Below are positions 48,276-64,000 of a stretch of DNA of 64,000 bases, in pieces. Origin of the DNA: Irpex lacteus (taxonomy: Eukaryota; Basidiomycota; Agaricomycetes; Polyporales; Irpicaceae); contig MQVO02000038.1 of the NCBI GenBank assembly GCA_001986395.2, forward strand, positions 1-64,000. Direction: 5' to 3'. Each line of letters starts with the position of its first letter. Position 1 is the first letter of the stretch. The notes below the pieces were generated by a model. That model was given only the letters and a program-made list of their open reading frames with translations. It was not told the origin of the DNA and did not search any database. The translations under genes and the position numbers were made by a program.

Positions 48276-49869
48276 AGCAATAGATATGGTGCGAAGATAG
48301 AGTCTGCGAAATGTGGGTGGAAGAGTGAGGTGAGTAGTCACAAACCCACAGGTTATTTATACTCGTTGGACCAACTCCTCCTTTTTGCAGGAGAGATCAG
48401 GAATTAGCCTGGAGGACTTCAATGCCGCACGAGTCATGCATATTCGTCTGCAAGGGCCCCGATAGCACCACGGCAAGAGTACGCGTATGCTTTGAGATCG
48501 AAATAGCCACTATCCGAGCAGCCCGAGACGTATGTGATGCCTGTGCAATAGCGAATCCGCCATTTGAGTGAGCCTCTTATCTCGCGTTATGCAAACGTGA
48601 TATAATATGCCCACCTATGAAAGGGTACCGCTATACCGCCAACAGTGTGTCTGTACACTCCAGAAAAATATTGTGAACGAGCAAAAGGAGAGGTTAAGTC
48701 TGATTATATAGATGCAAACACTTACCTTTGCTCCATTTACTTGGACCCAGAATAGCCCAGTAGACGAGACCGTTAGCGGCTACCGGGGATGTCGGGGAGT
48801 GCAGAATCCATTGTTAGCTTAGACCAAGGATCTTGAGGACTTTGTGAAGTGCAAAAACGATCAAGGAACATGCGCAGCGTGTCACTCACCTTGATCTTTC
48901 GGTACTTTCGGTATGTATTCGTACATATGGGTGAGTAAAATAGGACTCGCACGCACAACGTAGTATGGAATGGCCCTATCCGAATTATAATCGACAGGGC
49001 ACCCTCGGGGGTCTCGGTGAAGTCTGGCAGTAGCTCGTGTACACAGGTGAGTCAAGGGGGCGAGTTTCGGGGCCACATACCGTGAAGACGGCAGTACAGT
49101 ACGGTCATATCTGCTCAGGACATTGCAAGAAGTTTGCTGTTGGCGTCCTTCGTCTCATGTTAACAGTCGATCCACATCGAAGCAATTATTTCGGCTCGTA
49201 TATTATGCATGTGATCGTAAAGAATTATAATCTGGAAAGCTTTAAATAGGATAAGCACTTCTAGCATGTAAGTGAGCGCACCATGGAAGCCTACACCAGA
49301 CACGCTCACCTAGTATTGTATTATTCCACAACTCCCCATGCTAGCGGTACGCAGCATTGGTCCCGGCTTATTCCTAGCTAAAAATCGGGCAGTCTTGGAT
49401 AGTTACCCGTAAGTGCATTGCAATTGGACGATACGGCACTTTCTCTTATAATCTGGCGATACGTCAAACTGTGAACAATATTAATGAGATTCGGCGTACC
49501 AGTGAGTTTTGCAAACAGATACCGCGTTGGTGAAGATCTCTGAAATGGTTTAATCAAGTAAAGACGTCTTTACAGCCATGGCATAATTGCCATGACTTGG
49601 GAATCCCTTCAAGGGGAACTGAAGGATGTAAGTCTGGTGGTGGTGGCTATGCTTAGCAGTGAGTACGAGTCGACGTTGAATGCGAGCCTGAGAAGCGTCG
49701 ATCCGATCTGCAGTCAAATTGAACTGATCTTCCATCAGGAGTCGAACCGATCGATTAGCTCGGAGCGCTAACCACCGATCATGATGCTCTTGAGACTTGA
49801 CCATGACTATGCTCAACAAATAATACATCGACAAGGTTTATTGAAGGTACAACACTATATCTGTCTCAA
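48276..49869. other. Intergenic, 1.59 kb
   Basis: The promoter of gene B and 3' flank of gene C. Fragmentary minus-strand open frames (48719-49076) with possible splice donors do not add up to a recognisable gene. A tRNA-like B box (GGTTCGACTCC on the minus strand, 49738-49748) is not part of a complete cloverleaf. Confidence 0.4.
48355..48361 (-). promoter_or_regulatory. TATA box of barrel gene B
   Basis: TATAAAT on the minus strand, 80 bp upstream of the ATG at 48275. Confidence 0.6.
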
Positions 49870-50688
49870 TTACTTGCTTTGATACTTCTTGAGAACGGTG
49901 AGCTTGAGGTCTATGTCTGACAGGGCCCCCAGCTTCTTACGACCCTCGAGAACCTCCGGGGGTACTGACGCAAAGACTTGCTCGAACTCCTGTTGTTCAT
50001 GCATGGTTCATGACTGGTTAATACACCCATAACGCTAACAAAGTTATACAACCAGTTGCGTACCTCTTTGCTATTCCACCCGAGAACAATAGCGAACTTC
50101 CTCTCATCTTCCACGATTGGGCCCCATCCTCCCCTATTTTTGACCGCGTCGGTCGACAATATTGGGGCGACAAATTTGGACAAAACACCCTTGAATTCCT
50201 CCACATCGGTGCCCTCCTTCAAGGTAAAAATCACGAACTCCGTTATAGGAGCTTTCAGGGCATCCTCGGGAGTAGGAGTGGAAAGATGGGTGTGTTGCAC
50301 GAACTCAATCTTGGCAGCGCTTTCACCAATAGACTTGCCCATTAGAGGGTAGAGTTCTTTGTTGTCAACCAGAGCTTTGTGATGGCCAACGGTTTCCCAC
50401 ACTGCACCGTGTATCAGTGATGAGTCAACTTACTCTGGCAGAGAACAGTTGTGAGTAGGACGTACAAATTGCACCATACCACTTGTTGGGGTCCTGAATT
50501 TCCGTACCAAAATACGAACTGCAGTAATGATAAGTATGATTGGATTTCATCAGAGTTTCACAGAATGCCTACGCTATGTGTCCATCGACCTTATTCAGGA
50601 TGTCAAGGCCCTCGCGAGAAGCCTCAATACCCTCGGCCTTGAAACGATCGGTTCCAATGGCACGGAATATCTCGAGAGCGGGTGCCAT
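49870..50688 (-). CDS. Dimeric alpha/beta-barrel (ABM/Dabb-like) protein, paralog C
   Basis: 208 aa in four exons (50688-50573, then a 53-nt exon, 50401-50064, 49989-49870). It is closest to paralog A: MAPALEIFRAIGTDRFKAEG, LWETVGHHKALVDNKELYP and SIGESAAKIEFVQHT are nearly shared. The second half holds PITEFVIFTLKEGTDVEEF and the tail ends KLTVLKKYQSK. Identical exon lengths (116/53/338) show that A, B and C arose by tandem duplication. TATAAAG lies about 86 bp upstream. Fold assignment is by sequence pattern; no catalytic residues can be named. Confidence 0.84.
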
Positions 50689-51569
50689 TTCTAATATTTA
50701 GTGAGGACGATAGTTGCAACCTAAGATGCGAGAGTAAGTGGTGTATGCGTGAGCAACGCACACTACCTACACCCTTTATATGGAACCAGGCAAGACCACA
50801 GTTACGTGATGTCATTTCCCCTCGTCCCCTGAAAGCACTTACGAATATCCGCAAAATCGGCATTGAAAGTTGATTAGGCATACGGGGTACAAAGGCCAAA
50901 AAGGCCTCACCGAAGCCACTCGCCTACGATATCCTCCGAGGAGGCTCTTCTAACTACGTATCAGTGCGGCAGGCTTGTATATGCTGCGATGTCCATTGTC
51001 CACGATGTACTTATCGGTGTAACGTACAGTGCCGTGAGGGAACTACTTACTACGTAACCAATCGGCAGGTTCGATCGGATGAGTAAGTAGTGAGCCTGGG
51101 CCTCATATGGCAGTCAAACATACTGTAGCTGCGAGCGCGAGTATACGATGACACAGTTGGTTCAGTGAGTGCTCTACACAGGTGTTGATCCGTTGAACTC
51201 ACCCGGTTCACGTACGTCCAAACTCATTGTCGATACCTTGGACCTTATTGAGCCGACAACTTTAACCATATGCATTCGCCCCTCACCTACAAAGTACTGC
51301 AATAATTCAATATCCTTCATGCGCTGTGTCGATCCTGTATACTGCGGACGTTAGTAATAAAACCATCGTACATAGTCTGAAGTGTCAACCACACCTGCCG
51401 TGCCACATACGTCAAGATGATCGAATAGAGTTCGATAGCAAAGACTCGCCGTAGAGCTCGCCGGTATTCCACGAATACATATACTACCTCACCCAACCAA
51501 GGCATTCTGTTCTACATTATTATGATGAGATTATCGTACAGTGTATCTGTACAGTCCTAACGTGGATGT
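50689..51569. other. Intergenic, 0.88 kb
   Basis: The promoter of barrel gene C and 3' flank of PRP16. No gene or repeat recognised. Confidence 0.5.
50774..50781 (-). promoter_or_regulatory. TATA box of barrel gene C
   Basis: ATATAAAG on the minus strand, about 86 bp upstream of the ATG at 50688. Confidence 0.55.
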
Positions 51570-56533
<4,964 letters not shown>

Positions 56534-56768
56534 TCCGCCACCACTAAACCTAGAAAGAGAAAATTCGAGAGAAGGAGAAGGGGGTGCGCACGACCAGGTC
56601 GTGGTCGGTGGCAAAGGTTGGTGTAAGTGGGCGCTTGTGATATTGCAGCTTTCTGGTGGCCACCTTGACCTCCAACTAACACTGGGTCTCTCATTTATTC
56701 GACTGTCGACTTTTGGATAGGACAAGAGACGTATAATACACAAGAAACGTTGGTATAAGTAGTCGAAG
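56534..56768. promoter_or_regulatory. Shared promoter region between PRP16 and MFAP1
   Basis: Only 235 bp separate the two divergent start codons. No clear TATA box lies at a standard distance for either gene. Both products are spliceosome components, so one region may co-regulate them. Confidence 0.6.
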
Positions 56769-58693
56769 ATGTCTGCGGCACCCCGAAAGCCAGCACCCCG
56801 CCTCGCGCGACCCGCCGCTCGTTACTGGAAAGGTAAAGCCCCCAAAGGCGTCGACGCGACTGCCGTCGACTCGGATGATTCGGACGTAGAAGAAGCACCG
56901 GAGGTAGAGGAGGAGGGGGATGTGCTGATTCGGGATCTTGCTGGAGATGACGAGGAGGATGAGGATGGTTTGGAGGTGAAGAAGACGAAGGCAAGTGGGA
57001 AGGGGATGGGGAAGGGGAAGGCGGGGATTAATGTTGCGTTGAGGGATGTGAATATATCGAAGGAGGGGAAGGTTATTGTTGCGGGGAGGGAGGAGGTGGG
57101 GAGGACTGAGGCTGAGCTTGGTGAGTGTGTGGTTAGTGGGTCCATGTGTGTTGTGTTCTTACGAGCAGTGTTGATTTGTAGAGGAAGAGGAAGAAGAGGA
57201 GGATGAGGAGGAGGAAGACGAAGAGGAGGAGGTCAGTGAATGATTTACTGTTGTGTTTCGAGTTTAGTGGCTAACGTTGTGTTGTAGGAAAGCGAGGAAG
57301 AGTCAGAGTCCGAATCAGAAGAGGAGCCCTCTAAACCTCAATTCAGGCCTGTATTCGTACCAAAGTACGTACTGACGAAACACACATTTCTCTGTATAGG
57401 CTGAGTTTGTTCATTATAGACGAGGTCGAGTAACAGTCGCTGAAGAAGCAGCACTGGCTCTGGACACAGAAGAAGCTTTGAAACGCAAGGAAGAAGAGGC
57501 TGAAGAGCGACGGAAGCAGAGCCACAACCTGGTCGCTGAAAGCATCCGACGCGAGCTCGCAGAAAGTACGTCTCTCACATCCCATCCATCACATACTCAA
57601 CTCTTATATTACACCTACATCAACAGAGGAGAAAGAAGCAGAAGTCCCCGACGTAGACGACACCGACGGCCTCGACCCCGAAGGCGAGTTCGAAGCCTGG
57701 CGACTGCGCGAACTCGCGCGTATAAAACGCGACAAGGAGGTCGAGCTGCAACGCGAGCTCGAGCGAGAGGAGATCGAGAGACGGAGGGCGCTGCCGGAGG
57801 AGCAGAGGCTCAAGGAGGACCTGGAGCGGGCGGAGAAGACGAGGGCGGAGAAGCCGAAGGGACAGCAGAAGTTTTTGCAGAAGTATTGGCATAAGGGGGC
57901 TTTCCATCAGGTTTGTCGGTTGCGTGTTGTGTTGGTGCTGCGTTACGATTGTTGATGGTACTGTTTGGACTTTTAGGATGAGGAGATACTCAAACGACAT
58001 GATTATACGGAGGCTACGGAGTCTACTGTTGATGTATCGATGCTTCCCAAGGTTATGCAAGTTAAGAACTTTGGAAAGCGCGGTCGGACGAAGTACACGC
58101 ATCTGTTGGATCAAGATACCACTGCCACAACTGGTGGATTCGGCGGCACAGGTTCTGTCAACTCAGGGGGCACATCTACAACAGGTGGTGGTTGCTTCTT
58201 GTGCGGTGGTCCCCATTTGAAGAAAGGTGAGGACATCTGAACGAGTTCCCTGAATGCTCATACTCACATATCTGTAGACTGCCCGCAAAATAGAGACCTC
58301 CCGCCTAACAAAATCGGCACTGGAGCCAACAGCACACTCAGCGGCACGCGTGAATGGGGTTCTCGGAGAGAGGATGATAGCGAGAAGAAGGGAACATGGC
58401 GAGACCGTGATGATGGTGGACGAAGAGACTCCCGAGACGACAGGAGGGACGAGCGCAGTCGCGACGATGGGTATGGAAGAGACCGTGACCGAGGTGACCG
58501 AGATAGAGGTGGGCGGCGGGACTATGACAGAGATCGCGAGCGGTACTACCGTGACGAGAGAAGGGATTATGATGACCGGAGGCGGTACTCACCTGGTGGT
58601 GATAGAGATAGACGGCGGCATGAGAGGAGTCGGTCGAGGGAGCGGCCAGATTATGCGCGCGACGAGAAACGGCGGCGCATTGCTGCAGAATAG
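56769..58693 (+). CDS. MFAP1: MFAP1-like spliceosomal protein with added zinc knuckle and RD-rich tail
   Basis: MFAP1 is a B-complex spliceosome protein. Seven exons (56769-57120, 57182-57231, 57288-57364, 57420-57565, 57627-57910, 57977-58226, 58278-58693) give 524 aa. The N-terminus has the family's [13 protein letters not shown] motif, then acidic tracts, one of them encoded by an exon of almost only Glu/Asp codons. The conserved MFAP1 domain reads [44 protein letters not shown] and [20 protein letters not shown], then LLDQDTT. Animal MFAP1 ends near here. This protein continues with a C-x2-C-x3-H-x4-C zinc knuckle ([13 protein letters not shown]) and about 115 residues rich in RD/RE dipeptides, as in splicing regulators. 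An intron falls inside the zinc knuckle. Confidence 0.93.
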
Positions 58694-59250
58694 TCTGCTT
58701 TCTGTCCTGTTGTTATTTCACTCTTCCTCTACATGTCTTTCTGTAATCTACCGCCACTGCCCGCCAATATGGATATCACTTTCTGGCAGAGAGCGCTGCA
58801 GGCGGTGCCAACCCAGCGTCCTCGCATCCTTCCACTTCAACAGCCATGATCCCCCAACACGCATCGTGTTCCCCAATCTTCCGGTGCACACACATTCCAT
58901 AATTCCCATTTCCTCCACTTGGGAACGGAATGATTTGGGTACCCGATCCCCGAGCATTTTGACGCATGGTCTCATATCCCGCGCGACAAACAGCCTGCCA
59001 GTGATGCCTTGGCTTGGGAATTTCCAGCACACACACGCGTGTACGTCGGGCAACTCACTCTCTGCAAGCTTGACCTTTTCTCTCATGCCACTTTGTGCGC
59101 AGTAGGCCCGGTCACTCGAAATAGGCTGTACAAGAAGCGTGGTAGGGCCTTCGATTTGGACGGAGAACGACCTGCTTTTCTAGGCGCACAATAATCACTC
59201 TACCTATTCCCTCTCGCCACACCTATCACCTACGATATACTTCTACTCAT
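58694..59250. other. Intergenic, 0.56 kb
   Basis: The 3' flank of MFAP1 and promoter of the amine oxidase gene. No feature recognised. Confidence 0.45.
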
Positions 59251-62200
59251 ATGACAAGACGGACGGTCAAGGTAGCCGTCATAGGCAGCGGTCTAGCTGG
59301 TCTGACCGCTGCCTACAGACTGGCAAAGACGCCACGGTTGGGGGATGTAGAGTTTGAAGTGCACGTCTTCGAAAAGGTACGTAACTAATTCTAGTTGCGA
59401 GCGGAGCGAGCAAACATTAACTTACACGTGAATCTGCCTGGGTCTGGTGGTTTGGCACTTCTTGGCGTCTATTTCGTCGTTCGAAGCGCTTAATTCTGTT
59501 TCTTCGTATCGCCTTAAGTCCATATTGTACATCGTCTTTTCGTCTTTTTTTGCATCTCAAGCTGTTTCCAGACAGGTAATGCATTATATGCAAATTTCAT
59601 GATTTTTTCTGTCTACGTTCAATATGCTTTTCAGAGAGTGTAGTCGTCAGCCCAGGTGCAGGCCGCGCGTCCTCCCTGTCACGTCACGTCAACACCAGTC
59701 ATGGTTGTCACAGAGAGTAACGTTAGCAGCCGCCCAGTGCCGGTTCGATGCGCATTGTCACGGTGCAGTGTAAGGTATGTATTTAAATCTACAAGACTTC
59801 AAGTCGACGACTAATCTGAGGCACAAGGATAGAGGCTGGTTTACGCCGTTTCCGAGCCTAAGTACGATGGAGAACTGATCTACCTGCAGCTACATACTTA
59901 CTGTACCCCGGCGAGCCTACGAGCCGCGGCCTGGCTCTAAACAAGTCAAGCTCCCGGTTCATACAAGCTGGACTCACCTATAAGTCCATGTGTATAGTGT
60001 CGATTGCACTGATTATTCATTCTACTGGTGTACCTATAGATGAGAAAGATGCTGCCAGGGCACGCCTTAAGTAATGGGCCGGCACGCTGTGCCCGCCACA
60101 CTCAATGAGTCAGCCATGGCTATAACAACATTTCACTTTCGCAGTCACAGTAAGTACTAACTGCGCCGTTGCAACTGCCTTTGGCCAGCAGACGCACCTC
60201 GAAGTTCGCCCTCGAGGCTGTCATTACCACTCAGGCAAATCTCCGCCACATAAGTACCCGCTATCATCTTCTGGCATCAATCTTCCATACTCTGCGACTT
60301 ATGTTTGAAGTAGCAGACTATATTGTCATTATTCACCCAAATAGACTCGTGTACTGCTAGCAGTGTAGATTATAGTCTTTCAAATTTTGAAGTCGATCGG
60401 CTTCGACACTGAGGGCGCCGGGGAGTACTACTACTAAGTAACTGAATTAGTCCTACCATTAATATTGAAAGCCATAGGTTGGAAAGAACCTTCTACGTTC
60501 ACTGATATTGTACTGGTACGAAAGCCCGAGGACCATATTACTCAGCAGCGACGACTAATTATGTCAATCATGTCACGTCTCACAGATGGATGGTACTTAG
60601 CCATAGTCTCGAACCAGACGTTTCCGGATTAGGGACGGCTGATGGAGAATGGGAAAACGCCGTCAGATCCAGAAAGTCTGGTAGATTTTGTCAGTGGCGG
60701 GTGTAGCTCAGTCTCACGTGACGGGTCGGGCGCCTCGAAACAATTCCTTCGTTGAGTCGCTCACAGGCACTTTTCCCCTCCATAATGCACATACTGCTCG
60801 TGGCTGCTAATCAAGACATTATTTGTGATCCTTAAATAAATTTATCTACAAGAATTGTGGTCTTGAGAGTCCACACAGTGAACCGTTGTGAACGAGCCCA
60901 GTACAAGCGCCGGCTTCTCGACGCCTGTCATTTCGACTTATTGCCTGTCAAAGAAGGGCCAATTATGACACGGGCGATTGAACCACACCCGCCTATACAA
61001 AATCTACCAGACTCTCAGGCTCCGCCGGTGTTTCTCTTTTGCCACGACTTGTCCCAAAACGGTAAGAAACCACCGCGCTGCCTGAAGTCTTTGGGTACGA
61101 GACTAACTTAGCCAAGGAGATCAATGAGAATGCTGAAATTTCGCCCGCCCGACGCAACTGAGACTCCTCGCTCCGCTCGCACACCCGGTACGTACCGGAT
61201 CCATATTATTTGGGTGCAACTAGATCTGCGGTATGAAGCAAGTTTGCTCGTCATCGGTCGCGGTGGTATCTCGGGCGGGATCCACGAGATACAACATGTG
61301 CCCATAGTCTATGTTTACCGCCACGGGCTAGCGTAGTGCTAGCGTCAGCGAGCCTAACACAAGTCTATCACCATCTCGTGTGCTATACTTAGTCTAGCCT
61401 ATGACGAAACCAGCCAGTTACAAGGCCTTGCTAGCACTTTCACTGACCGACTAATGCGCATACAGGCCGACTCCTTGGGCATGGACTCGCACTCCGTAGA
61501 CGTCCCTCTCGCCGACGGCTCCTCGAAGAAGAAACGCAGAATAGACGTCCCCATGCGCTCCTTCCAAGGCGGTACGTCCTACATCCTCTCCCATACTACA
61601 CTACACTTTACTCATAATGATACTGCTATAGGCTACTACCCACAACTCATCGCCCTCTACCAACACCTCGGCGTCCACTTCCGCATCGCAGACTTCTCCT
61701 ACTCCTTCGCCCACCTCTCCTCTTCCTCCTCCTCTTCCTCCCCCTCCTCTGCACCTCTCTCCCCCTCCCCATCCCTACAGACCTGCGACTCAACCCAACG
61801 CAAAATCACTACGTTCATGATATACGACGGCGCCTCAGGCCGAAAAGGCATCAGCGTCCCCTCCCGCTACTTCCCCTCCGGCAAGTCCTCCGGAATATGG
61901 GAGAAACTCGTAGGGTACGCGGCGTACGCACTCGGGGCGTTCGTCCTCGTGTTCTTCGCCTTAAAGATGGCACTGCACTCCCTCCCTCTCCGCGTGCACT
62001 CCCAGTCGTCCAGTTTTGTATCCTTCAAGACAAGATTTGGGAGAGTAAGCATACCGCGACGTATACTCCCCCTTCCCATCCGCCCCCCGCCGAATACGAC
62101 GTTCCGCCAGTGGGTACGTGCGACTGCGCCTCGGGGTACGCTTGCGAGGCTGGTGGGGATGGATAGGCGGTGGGTGGGGTTTGCGGAGGATGTGCTTGTG

Positions 62201-63439
62201 CCGCTTTTTTCGGCGGTTTGTACAGCGGAGGAGGAGGCTGTTTGGGAGCATCCTGTTGAGGAGTTTCTCGGTCAGCTTGTTTTTCTTTCACTCTAGCGGT
62301 CTTTGGCTAATATGCGGTTCATTTTTAATGTGACCCTAGATTTTTGCTACCTTACGATAGGAACACACCATTATGTTGTTCAGAATGGCGTGCGCGACGT
62401 CGTAGAGCGGATATCTGCACCGCTCAAGAAGGAGAACATACACCTCGCGTCGCCCATTGTCTCCCTCGTATACAACTCCTCTCCCTCTCCTCCATCCCCC
62501 TCCCCCTCTTCCTCTTCCCCAACATCTCCACCTTCACCCCCATCCTCGCCGACATCCTCATCCAGATCTCGGGCGAAGATAGACATCCACTGCACAAACA
62601 ACACGGTCTACCCCTCCTTCGACCACGTCATATTCGCCACCCAAGCGAACCAAGCAGCGTCCATTCTCAAATCGTACCTCGACACCATCCCCGATGCCCC
62701 CTGCACCTCCAAATTGCAACCAAACGATCATCTTACACACGAACACAGAGGCTTGGTGGTGCAGCAGATCAAGTGTCTGGAGACGTTCGAGTATGCGACA
62801 AACGTCGTCGTGAACCATACGGATGCGAGCGTTATGCCTGATTCGTACCAGGACAGGAGGGATTTGAACCTCATGATGGCTTGTCCTTCCTTGCGTACTC
62901 CTCCCTCTTCCACTCCTACTCCCACCGTTAATACGGAGGAGAGAAATATGAATGTGGTGCCACCGACGTTCGCGATGGCCACACATGTGTTGCCTGGTAC
63001 GGATGGAGTGTACCAGACGACGAACCCGGTGGTGCCTATCGAGGAGGGTAAAGTGTTGAGCGTGACGAGGTTGGAGAGGGCTGTTGTTAGTGTTGGGAGT
63101 AAGGAGGCTCTTGCAGGGATATGGGTCGAGCATCTTCCTTCTTCACCTTCCTCCCCAGCTCCAAGTCATACACACTCTCCTACGAAGGAAGACTCAGAGG
63201 CAGGGACGTTACAATGGGGATGCGCAGCCGTCGCACGAGGTAAGCTAGGTAGACTACAGGGCGCCGGTGCTGGTAGTGGTGGACCGGGAGTGTGGTTGTG
63301 TGGAAGCTATGCGTATGGGGGGATTCCGCTGCTTGAGGGGTGTGTGGTTAGTGCGAGGCTTGTTGTGGAGGAGGGGGTGTGGGCTAGTGAGGGTGTTGAT
63401 TGGAGGGAGGTTAGGGAGCTGTGGGAGCCGAGTGATTAA
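59251..63439 (+). CDS. FAD-dependent amine oxidase-like flavoprotein with a 2.1-kb first intron
   Basis: Predicted flavin-containing amine oxidoreductase. Exons 59251-59376, 61466-61571, 61632-62270 and 62340-63439 sum to 656 aa. Exon 1 encodes the FAD-binding Rossmann motif VAVIGSGLAGLTAAYRLA and the following VHVFEK. Exon 2 continues in phase with ADSLGMDSHSVDVPL, the expected next segment. Later motifs are FAEDVLVPLFSAVCTAEEEA, DFCYLTIGTHHYVVQNGVRD, DHVIFATQANQAASIL and the C-terminal GVWLCGSYAYGGIPLLEGCV, which closes the FAD site. A Trp/Phe-rich hydrophobic stretch (YALGAFVLVFFALKMAL) may be one membrane segment. Ser/Pro low-complexity inserts occur in exons 3 and 4. The substrate is unknown. 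The first intron spans 59377-61465, while the other two are 60 and 69 nt. Confidence 0.86.
60672..61016. mobile_element. Inverted-repeat (MITE-like) element in the amine oxidase intron
   Basis: Two arms of about 38 bp, 60672-60710 and 60979-61016, are reverse complements with few mismatches. The shared core is gtctggtagattttgt, followed by ggcgggtgt. About 270 bp lie between. Weaker inverted similarity continues outward to roughly 60649 and 61045. No target-site duplication or transposase frame was identified. This fits a small non-autonomous DNA element or foldback repeat. Confidence 0.6.
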
Positions 63440-63874
63440 TATGTAGGCTATTTAGAGGGAGAGGTTGTATATATGATGGTGCTGTTATTTTAGACTTTCA
63501 GTTTAACATGGTATATATTATCTGTGGACATATGTAGTGGGTTTGAGAGCGGTTAGCGGAAGATACTTTCAGTGCTACCGCCTGGGACGGTGATCATGAT
63601 TTAAAATCCTCGCTCAGAGCTCGAGTCGAACATCACGGAGAGGCAGAAAAAAACGGCAGCATGGGCCACACAATTATGGAGACGACTCCGTGCCATATCC
63701 CATATCATCATCATTCATAGTTAGACGAATCAATGCAGTGAGCTATCAGATTAGCCTGATAACTACGAGCTTGACAGACCATTCTCGTGCTCCAAACTCG
63801 AAGCTAGAAACACCGTGCCGAATGTTAGGTCAAGCATCTTGGATGAGACAACAAATAAATAAGCCTACTCACGG
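63440..63874. other. Intergenic between convergent genes
   Basis: 435 bp of 3' flanks without recognisable features. Confidence 0.5.
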
Positions 63875-64000
63875 TCAATCGTCACTGCCACCGCCAAAAA
63901 TCCCCTCACTACTCAACTCCCACTCTTGCCCATCCGCGTCATCCTTGTCCGTCCTAACAATCGCATTCTCCGGTAAACCAGCAACCTCCACCTTCCCATA
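63875..64000 (-). CDS. Unidentified protein, C-terminal 41 codons (5' part outside window)
   Basis: The minus strand is open for 42 codons from the window edge to a TGA at 63877-63875, reading YGKVEVAGLPENAIVRTDKD and ending in an acidic GGGSDD tail. Codon use (many third-position G) resembles the neighbouring amine oxidase gene. No family recognised; it is called because the frame is open to the edge and a gene end facing the amine oxidase end is plausible. Confidence 0.4.
   Translation of the reverse strand, partial: YGKVEVAGLPENAIVRTDKDDADGQEWELSSEGIFGGGSDD

Noticed and set aside
48719..49076. Minus-strand fragments with possible donors (VYWAILGPSKW, MYEYIPKVPK) that briefly suggested a transporter remnant
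   Set aside because: The pieces do not join in phase and the resemblance is too short to support a family.
49725..49795. tRNA-like sequence on the minus strand with a perfect B box (GGTTCGACTCC)
   Set aside because: The acceptor and T stems pair poorly and the length is about 15 nt too short for a cloverleaf; at most a remnant.
60690..60725. GTGTAGCTCAGTC in the intron element, resembling a tRNA A box
   Set aside because: No anticodon or T arm follows at the right distance; it lies in an inverted-repeat arm, whose other copy gives a similar string.

Overview
The window is nuclear DNA from a filamentous basidiomycete, most likely an Agaricomycete. The genes are dense, on both strands, and cut by many 50-60 nt GT-AG introns with CTNAC-like branch sites. 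The families also fit: a NACHT-WD40 NLR protein, F-box/LRR paralogs, an NRPS-like A-T-R reductase, a GPI-anchored fasciclin and a rhodanese-tyrosine phosphatase. Most exon models below were phased by hand, and their exon lengths sum to whole codons unless stated.

Layout. 0-12 kb: 3' end of a NAT9-like acetyltransferase (+), aldehyde dehydrogenase (+), fasciclin protein (+), F-box gene 1 (+), thymine-DNA-glycosylase (-). 12-21 kb: a duplicated block made of a conserved, unrecognised upstream region followed by an F-box gene. The two copies flank an HDHD5/CECR5-like HAD hydrolase (-). 21-24 kb: an MRH4-like mitochondrial DEAD-box helicase (-), divergent from a small Tom6-like membrane protein (+). 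25-30 kb: a seven-exon NLR (-). 32-39 kb: the Fe-S assembly factor ISA1 (-), a large rhodanese/PTP phosphatase (-) and a tRNA-Gly(GCC). 41-51 kb: an NRPS-like reductase (+) followed by three paralogous dimeric alpha/beta-barrel genes (-) with identical exon structure. 51-59 kb: the spliceosomal helicase PRP16 (-), divergent from the spliceosomal protein MFAP1 (+). 59-63.4 kb: an FAD amine oxidase (+) whose first intron is about 2.1 kb and holds an inverted-repeat element. The right edge cuts an unidentified minus-strand gene.

Connections. Two head-to-head pairs join functionally related genes: PRP16/MFAP1 (splicing) and MRH4/Tom6-like (mitochondrial). The NRPS-like gene and the three barrel genes lie side by side and each has a TATA box 75-95 bp upstream, so they are the best candidate for a small co-regulated metabolic locus. 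The F-box genes are a local expansion. Three otherwise intact genes (ALDH, F-box 2, F-box 3) each carry one single-base indel beside an A run, which points to base-calling error or very recent mutation.
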